From: Lacisediminihabitans changchengi
GTDB lineage: Bacteria > Actinomycetota > Actinomycetes > Actinomycetales > Microbacteriaceae
Assembly (NCBI RefSeq): GCF_016634425.1
Contig: NZ_JAEPES010000002.1
Location: 544,722 to 608,721, forward strand
Length of the DNA: 64,000 bases
Direction: 5' to 3'
A program made the position numbers and the translations under genes. Below, piece by piece: positions 59,161 to 64,000 of the stretch (its first letter is position 1; each line of letters begins with the position of its first letter). Under the pieces are notes generated by a model. That model did no database searches and had not been told where the DNA came from. It was given only the letters and a program-made list of their open reading frames with translations.

Positions 59161-59322
59161 ACATTGAGCAGCGACAAGCGCAACCAGGACGATCGGCGTC
59201 GCAAGCGCTATGAGCAGAATCGCACCCAGCGCATCGTCATGTGGAGCATCTTCGGCGTCGCCGGAGCGCTCCTCATCGCGGCGATCATCCTCCTCGTCGT
59301 CAATCACGTCGCCCTGTTCTAG
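59158..59322 (+). CDS. Small single-pass membrane protein
   Basis: A 54-residue ORF: very basic N-terminus (SSDKRNQDDRRRKRYEQNRTQR), then one hydrophobic helix (about residues 28-52, MWSIFGVAGALLIAAIILLVVN). The layout is type II single-pass with the basic end inside. No family is recognised. It lies 12 bases before the glycosylase gene and directly after the 17-bp repeat chain, whose last unit gives its start, so its translation may depend on reinitiation from argH. Confidence 0.65.
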
Positions 59323-59333
59323 CGGGAGCTGGC

Positions 59334-59945
59334 GTGTTCGATCGCAGCATTCTCGAGGCGCCGGCGATCGAGGTCGCCCCGCTGCTCTTGGGCGCGGTGA
59401 TCAGCAAGACCACCGATGAGGGCACCGTGTCGGTGCGGCTCACCGAGGTGGAGGCCTATCTCGGCGCGGTCGACCCGGGGTCGCACGCGTTCCGCGGTCG
59501 CACCGCGCGAAATGGCGTGATGTTCGGTGGACCGGGATTTCTCTATACCTATTTCACCTATGGCATGCACGTCTGCGCGAACGTGGTCTGTTCGCCGGTG
59601 GGCACCGCGACAGCAGTGCTCCTTCGCGCCGGGGAAGTCATCGACGGACACGACCTCGCGCGGCATCGCCGGTCGACCAGCAAGACGGATGCCGACCTCG
59701 CGCGCGGTCCAGCGCGCCTGGTCATGGCGATGGGCATCGAGCTGAGCGACGGGGGAGCGGACCTTGCCGCACCGCCGTTCGACCTCGAGCTGCCGGCATC
59801 CGTCTCGTCGTATCAGACCGGGCCGCGCACGGGAGTGTCGGGAGCGGGCGGGACCGCGGAATTTCCGTGGCGGTTCTGGATTCCCGGCGATCGCACGGTG
59901 TCGCCGTACAAGGCGAGCGTGCCGAAGAAGCGCGCTGCGCGCTAG
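59334..59945 (+). CDS. DNA-3-methyladenine glycosylase (Aag/MPG family)
   Basis: A 203-residue base-excision repair enzyme removing alkylated purines. Conserved residues are in TEVEAYLGAVDPGSHAFRG (catalytic Glu), NGVMFGGPGFLYTYFTYGMH and ARGPARLVMAMGI. Length is standard. GTG 59334 has GGGAG upstream. Co-directional with argH and the small membrane gene. Confidence 0.93.
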   Translation: MFDRSILEAPAIEVAPLLLGAVISKTTDEGTVSVRLTEVEAYLGAVDPGSHAFRGRTARNGVMFGGPGFLYTYFTYGMHVCANVVCSPVGTATAVLLRAGEVIDGHDLARHRRSTSKTDADLARGPARLVMAMGIELSDGGADLAAPPFDLELPASVSSYQTGPRTGVSGAGGTAEFPWRFWIPGDRTVSPYKASVPKKRAAR

Positions 59946-59946
59946 T

Positions 59947-60519
59947 TCAGAGCGCGAACAGGGCGGCGCAGGCGCCGGCCCAGACCATGCTGACCAGCGT
60001 GCCGATGATGAACCGTTCTCTGGTCTGCGGGCTGTCGAGTTCGCGGAATCGGCCGAGGCCCTTGATCGCCACCAGAACGGCGACGATCTCCCAGTGCGCG
60101 GTAGCGATCGCCGCGATCACGACGATGCGTTCGAGGTAGCCGATCGTGGTGCCGCCGCGCAGAACCTCTCGCTGTTCCGACCGGCCCGCGACGCTCTCGA
60201 GGATTCCGCCGTTGCTCCCCAGAGTCACCTTCTCGCCGCCGGCCCTGCTGTCCGCGTATTCCAGCACCGCCACGGTGATCGGGTTGCCGCCGATGACCCC
60301 CAGCGCCGCGGCCACGAGGCCGCACAGGACGGCGGCGAGATGAGTCGGGGCGGGAATGTCGATGTCGAAGACGATGCCGGCGAGTCCGAGTGCTAACGGA
60401 ATCGTGGAGAGGAGTGCGAGCCGAGGGCGGCGCAGACGCAGTGCGGCGATGCACACGGCGATTCCCGCGAGCAGTGCGGCCAGCGCCAGGATCCAGGTCA
60501 GGATGCTGAGGCCGTTCAC
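59947..60519 (-). CDS. Membrane protein paired with a SatD-like regulator
   Basis: A 190-residue membrane protein with about five hydrophobic segments: two near the N-terminus (LTWILALAALLAGIAVCIAA; LALLSTIPLALGLAGIVF), one at LAAVLCGLVAAALGVIGG, a pair around IVVIAAIATAHWEIVAVLVAI, and one near the end (TLVSMVWAGACAALFAL). The central soluble part has GGTTIGYLER. GTG 60519 overlaps the upstream regulator's stop. Regulator-plus-membrane pairs of this kind occur in actinobacteria; function is unknown. Confidence 0.75.
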   Translation of the reverse strand: MNGLSILTWILALAALLAGIAVCIAALRLRRPRLALLSTIPLALGLAGIVFDIDIPAPTHLAAVLCGLVAAALGVIGGNPITVAVLEYADSRAGGEKVTLGSNGGILESVAGRSEQREVLRGGTTIGYLERIVVIAAIATAHWEIVAVLVAIKGLGRFRELDSPQTRERFIIGTLVSMVWAGACAALFAL

Positions 60520-61130
60520 TCGGCCACCTCCGTCGTGTCGTCGGCGAGTGTCGTACTTTCTACCGCGTCGAGCAGCGCCGCCAGGGCGGTGGTTGCTGCC
60601 AGTTCCGGGCGGATGCTTGCCGCCCGGGCGCGCTTGCTTGCCGCCTGCGGGGTGATTCCCAACGCGGTCGCGGCCTCGCTCTGCGTCATCCCCCCGACCA
60701 GCCGATCGTAGAGCTCCCAACCCTCCGCGCTGCGGCGGGCGCGCAGCAGCAGCACCAGGTCGATCAACGGCTCGAGGTCGGTGCCAGGGCCGCGCAGGGC
60801 GAAGCGGGTATCTCGTTTCTTTGCCGCCTCGACAGCGTCTCTCGCATCCACGAATGCTTGCCCGGTGGCCTCACGGGTGTTGTGGGGGAGGGGGAAGACG
60901 ACGTCTCCGATCGCGCAGCCGACGCTCCAGGCGCCGTCGCGGGTGAGGTGCAGCGCGATCTCGAGCATCGTCGAGCCGTCGACAGGCATCAGCTGGATCT
61001 CATCGCCCGCCGTGCGGTCGACGGAGAGCACCAGACGCGAGCCCCATCGATCGTTCACCTCGGATACCGTGGCGGCGGCGATGTCATCGCGGTGACGGCT
61101 GTCGACTTGATCTGCAGTGATCACGAACAT
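60516..61130 (-). CDS. SatD-like DNA-binding protein
   Basis: A 204-residue protein. It opens with MFVITADQVDSRHRDD, like the SatD family, and the C-terminal part (VGGMTQSEAATALGITPQAASKRARAA) is a sigma-70-region-4-type HTH. It is probably a repressor of its own operon: the promoter region carries two GGTTGAT/ATCAACC palindromes. Coupled by overlap to the membrane protein gene. The signal sensed is unknown. Confidence 0.75.
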   Translation of the reverse strand: MFVITADQVDSRHRDDIAAATVSEVNDRWGSRLVLSVDRTAGDEIQLMPVDGSTMLEIALHLTRDGAWSVGCAIGDVVFPLPHNTREATGQAFVDARDAVEAAKKRDTRFALRGPGTDLEPLIDLVLLLRARRSAEGWELYDRLVGGMTQSEAATALGITPQAASKRARAASIRPELAATTALAALLDAVESTTLADDTTEVAE

Positions 61131-61204
61131 GGGCCGTCCCCTTCTCTTGTGGTCGAGCGCTACTCGGATTATCGGATCAAGTCCCCAGGGATGATTGATG
61201 CAAT

Positions 61205-61251
61205 ATCAACCCTATACGGTTGATTATTAACACCGCAACCCGTGAGGGTTG
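61205..61251. promoter_or_regulatory. Palindromic operators before the SatD-like gene
   Basis: ATCAACC-CTATAC-GGTTGAT (61205-61224) is a perfect 7-bp dyad and CAACCC-GTGA-GGGTTG (61236-61251) a perfect 6-bp dyad with the same core. On the minus strand TTGCGG-N16-TATAGG spans between them, so the -10 lies inside the first dyad, which is the arrangement for repression. Confidence 0.6.
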
Positions 61252-61339
61252 ATATGTCTTCACCGCGAACGGCGTTACGACCATGGGACGTGCCCCACGA
61301 TAGGGCGGGCGGCCGACACTCGCGGGGTATTCTTGCCCG

Positions 61340-62641
61340 GTGTCAGCATCCGAGGCCCTCGCCCACCAGCGCAACGATTCCACTTTCGACGATGTCTGGG
61401 AGGAACTGCTCTGGCGCGGGCTCGTTCACGTCTCGACCGATGCGACCGAGTTGAAGCACCTTCTTGCCGGGCCGCCCATTACCTACTACTGCGGCTTCGA
61501 CCCGACCGCGGCGAGTCTTCATCTGGGCAACCTCGTACAGCTGCTGCTCATGCGCCGACTTCAGCTCGCCGGTCACCGCCCGCTCGGCCTCGTCGGCGGA
61601 TCCACCGGTCTCATCGGCGACCCGAGACCCACGTCGGAGCGCACCCTCAACTCTAAAGAGACCGTCGCCGAATTCGTCGGCTACCTGCAGGCGCAGGTGG
61701 CGAAGTTCCTCAGCTTCGAGGGCCCGAACGGTGCCCGTCTGGTCAACAACCTCGACTGGACGGCGCCGATGAGCGCCATCGACTTCCTCCGCGATATAGG
61801 CAAGCACTTCCGGGTGGGCACCATGCTCAAGAAGGATGCCGTCAGCGCACGTCTCAACAGCGACGCGGGCATCAGCTACACCGAGTTCAGTTACCAGATC
61901 CTCCAGGGGATGGACTTCCTCGAGCTCTACCGGACCGAAGGCTGCGTGTTGCAGACCGGGGGAAGCGACCAGTGGGGCAATCTCACCAGCGGCACCGACC
62001 TCATCCGCAAAGCCGAGGGAGTGAGTGCCCACGCGATCGGTACGCCCCTCATCACCAACAGCGATGGCACCAAGTTCGGCAAGAGCGAAGGCAATGCGGT
62101 CTGGCTGGACAGCGCCCTGACCTCGCCATACGCGTTCTACCAGTTCTGGCTCAACACCGACGACGCCGATGTGATCGATCGGCTCAAGATCTTCTCCTTC
62201 CTCGACCGTGCGGAGATAGAGCGGCTTGCGGAGGCGGTGGAGGCGGCGCCGTTCCGCCGGGAGGCCCAGCGAACTCTCGCGTTTGAGGTGACGACGCTGG
62301 TGCACGGAGCCGCCGCGACGGCTGCGGCTATTGCCGCGGCCGAGGCCCTGTTCGGCCAGGGTGATCTCGCCCTTCTCGACGGAGCAACCCTGGAGGCGGC
62401 GCTGCGGGAGCTGCCCAACACGACCACCGTGCGCGATGCGCCGGTAGTTCAGCTGCTGGTGGAGACCGGTCTTACCTCGAGCATTGGCGAGTCCCGCCGT
62501 GCGGTTGCTCAGGGCGGCGTCTACCTGAACAACGCCAAGGTCGAGGATGTCGCGATGACCATCGAGGGAAGCGCTCTGCCGGGCGGCATGGCGGTCCTCC
62601 GTCGCGGCAAGAAGACGCTCGCCGGCATCTTCATCGAGTAG
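61340..62641 (+). CDS. tyrS: Tyrosine-tRNA ligase
   Basis: A 433-residue class I synthetase. The HIGH-type motif is PTAASLHLGN (about residue 55), the KMSKS-type is KFGKSEG (about 237), and the C-terminal S4 RNA-binding domain is at about 360-430 (ETGLTSSIGESRRAVAQGGVYLNN). GTG 61340 is preceded by TATTCT (61328-61333) 6 bases upstream, so leaderless. No T-box is visible. Divergent from the SatD-like gene. Confidence 0.96.
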   Translation: MSASEALAHQRNDSTFDDVWEELLWRGLVHVSTDATELKHLLAGPPITYYCGFDPTAASLHLGNLVQLLLMRRLQLAGHRPLGLVGGSTGLIGDPRPTSERTLNSKETVAEFVGYLQAQVAKFLSFEGPNGARLVNNLDWTAPMSAIDFLRDIGKHFRVGTMLKKDAVSARLNSDAGISYTEFSYQILQGMDFLELYRTEGCVLQTGGSDQWGNLTSGTDLIRKAEGVSAHAIGTPLITNSDGTKFGKSEGNAVWLDSALTSPYAFYQFWLNTDDADVIDRLKIFSFLDRAEIERLAEAVEAAPFRREAQRTLAFEVTTLVHGAAATAAAIAAAEALFGQGDLALLDGATLEAALRELPNTTTVRDAPVVQLLVETGLTSSIGESRRAVAQGGVYLNNAKVEDVAMTIEGSALPGGMAVLRRGKKTLAGIFIE

Positions 62642-62764
62642 CGCCCCCGAACAGCAAGGCCGCCGAACAGCAAGACCCCGATCAGTGAGCCCCCCCGAAG
62701 TGGGGCCACTGCGACGAGCGCGTCGTGACATTTTCTCGCTACGCTCAGCCGTAGACGGGGGAAC

Positions 62765-63466
62765 ATGAATCCGATGGAGCAGACCGCCACGCGGGGCGAC
62801 GATCGCGATCGCGGGGGCGAGCAGCAGGTTGCGACCAACGGGGCGATCCGCCCCGATTCCGCTCCCGTCTCCGTCGCACTCCTCGGACTCGTCGCGCCGG
62901 CTGCGCAGCGCGGACATTCCGCCGTCGATGTGGTGGCCCTCGTTGTAGCAATCGTGCTCGCCCCGGTCGGGTTCATCATCGGGGTGGTGGCGGCCATCCT
63001 CAGCTTTCGCAAGCGTAGGTACGTCAACGGTCTGGCGAAGGCGGCGATAGCGGTGTCGCTCGTGCTGTCGGTGCTCGGCGGGGCGGGGGCAGTGGTCGGT
63101 GGCAGCTATCTGCAGCATCAGGCCCACGAAAACGCGCTCCGGGCGAGCAGTGCGGCGATGTGTTCGGCCTTGGCGACACGGCCCGGAGTGCTGACGGATG
63201 CCGCGTTCGGCTGGCCTGCTGTGGGCTCGACCATCCCCGCATATGTCACCGCCGTCTCTGACTACGAGAGCTGGTGGACCGCAGTGGCGAAAGTGGCGCC
63301 CGCGAAGATGGCCGACGCGGTGGCGAAGATCGTGACGACAGCCCACACGTCAGCGGAGCGCATCACAGCCTCCCGCGTTGTGGATCACGACCGCGACTAC
63401 GCGGACATGCGCGCTGTGGCGGCGAGCAGCCCACTTTCTGCCTGGACCGCAACCTATTGCGGGTAG
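62765..63466 (+). CDS. DUF4190-like membrane protein
   Basis: A 233-residue protein with an N-terminal polar segment, two transmembrane helices (about residues 56-80, VDVVALVVAIVLAPVGFIIGVVAAIL, and about 88-115, LAKAAIAVSLVLSVLGGAGAVVGG) separated by FRKRRYVNGL, the usual DUF4190 pattern, and a C-terminal extracellular domain of about 120 residues with two Cys. GGGGGAA precedes ATG 62765. Function unknown. Monocistronic; no terminator seen. Confidence 0.75.
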   Translation: MNPMEQTATRGDDRDRGGEQQVATNGAIRPDSAPVSVALLGLVAPAAQRGHSAVDVVALVVAIVLAPVGFIIGVVAAILSFRKRRYVNGLAKAAIAVSLVLSVLGGAGAVVGGSYLQHQAHENALRASSAAMCSALATRPGVLTDAAFGWPAVGSTIPAYVTAVSDYESWWTAVAKVAPAKMADAVAKIVTTAHTSAERITASRVVDHDRDYADMRAVAASSPLSAWTATYCG

Positions 63467-63856
63467 CCGCGTTACCGGCCTGGCCATACGGGCTTCGCGC
63501 ATGTCGCTTACTCACCGGCTTGGCGCTGGGTTGCTGGTTGCTGGCTTGTTGATTGCCGTGGTGCTGATTGCCGTGGTGCGGATTGCCGTGTTTTCGGGCG
63601 ACACGCCCGGCGTTCGGGCGTAATTTGCACGCCCGCCAGGAGCCACGTAATGTTCTTTCTTGTCACCCCAAAGGTTCGGAAAAAGCCCGGTTCTGTTGAA
63701 GAATCGCGAAGCTTGCCGGCCTCAAGAGGGACTACATCCGGTTCAAATCTCGCACTTTACTGTGTTGATGGTTTGGGCATAGGATCGAAAGCCCACCCCG
63801 GTGGGTCCAGTCAGAACATCGCATCGCTTGGCCGAAACGCCCGGGATTGCACGGTT
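63467..63856 (+). other. Upstream region of the rRNA operon without a confident gene
   Basis: A weak 40-codon frame at 63501-63623 encodes a Val/Ile-rich hydrophobic peptide produced by three GATTGCCGTG repeats (near 63550-63593). CGGGCGT-AATTTGC-ACGCCCG (63615-63635) is a hairpin. GGTTCAAATC near 63741 mimics a tRNA T-loop but has no matching stem. I see no tRNA. Confidence 0.4.
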
Positions 63857-63884
63857 TTGACAGGGCCGAAAGGGGTGCTAAGTT
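63857..63884 (+). promoter_or_regulatory. rRNA operon promoter
   Basis: TTGACA (63857-63862), 16-base spacer, TAAGTT (63879-63884), with TG one base upstream of the -10 (extended -10). Strong for this genome and located before a G/T-rich leader. Confidence 0.75.
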
Positions 63885-64000
63885 AGACAGGTTGCCTTCC
63901 GCGGTTGTGGGGGGTGATGTGAGTGGTTGTCCCGGTGTGAAGCCCCGTGTTTGTGGTGGTGGAGTCGGGTGCGTCCGTTCCTTGAGAACTCAACAGCGTG
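63885..64000 (+). ncRNA. 16S rRNA operon leader (rrn 5' region, runs off the window)
   Basis: Downstream of the promoter comes a G/T-rich leader ending in CTTGAGAACTCAACAGCGTG, a sequence I recognise from the leaders of actinobacterial rRNA operons. The 16S gene itself must start beyond position 64000; its mature 5' end is not present here. Confidence 0.65.

Noticed and set aside
63700..63790. Possible tRNA around GGTTCAAATC
   Set aside because: The T-loop-like string lacks a pairing T-stem, and no acceptor or anticodon arm can be built.

Overview
The window is high-GC, gene-dense chromosomal DNA of an actinobacterium. The best guess is a Microbacteriaceae member, inferred from gene order and signals rather than from a database search. 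Supporting signs are ThyX in place of ThyA, a single bifunctional PriA, the pgsA-cinA-clgR-DUF3046-recA-recX-miaB-miaA-dapF-hflX order, a lexA/LysM divergon with actinobacterial LexA boxes, and dispersed TTCGACAGGCTCAG and GGTTGAGTAGCG...CGTATCGAAACC repeats. At least thirteen starts have a TANNNT -10 hexamer ending 6-9 bases upstream, so leaderless transcription appears common. No phage, plasmid, IS element, tRNA or CRISPR array was found. The 16S gene of an rRNA operon must begin just past the right edge.

Layout: 0-5 kb holds a lipoprotein, a luciferase-like monooxygenase with its FMN reductase, and a divergent LysR/MFS pair. 5-13 kb has pnp behind an Actino-pnp-type leader, then YbhB, an aldo/keto reductase and TetR, then the M16 peptidase, a histidine phosphatase and a GNAT enzyme. 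13-20 kb carries dapB, thyX, dapA and RNase J, with an SDR/OsmC pair and a decayed AbiEi-like gene. 20-33 kb is the ftsK to hflX housekeeping block: membrane lipid synthesis, Clp regulation, recombination and tRNA modification. 33-38 kb has metF-metE, a DUF4184 membrane protein and the SOS divergon of lexA and a LysM protein. 38.8-43.6 kb is hisC-hisB-hisH-priA with SseB and HAD genes. 43.6-50.8 kb is translation: DUF1844, infC-rpmI-rplT, TrmH, pheS-pheT. 50.9-59.1 kb is a complete arginine pathway, argCJBDF then argG-argH. The window ends with an Aag glycosylase, a SatD-like regulator/membrane pair under palindromic operators, tyrS, a membrane protein and the rrn promoter.

The most interesting observation is a 30-codon ORF with 9 arginine codons directly upstream of argC. 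It has its own leaderless promoter and is followed by nested inverted repeats, which is the architecture expected of an arginine leader-peptide attenuator; no argR lies within the cluster. Other unusual items are: infC with a probable AUC start and a C-terminal extension of about 235 residues; dispersed repeats inserted in frame inside pheT; a 17-bp tandem repeat after argH that makes a chain of six-codon mini-ORFs; five consecutive hairpins in the leader of a TetR gene, two of them with identical loops; a 16-bp tandem array that begins inside a gene's final codons; and duplicated palindromes over the promoter of the SatD-like pair.

All functional calls rest on motifs and context read by eye. 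No alignment or folding program was run.
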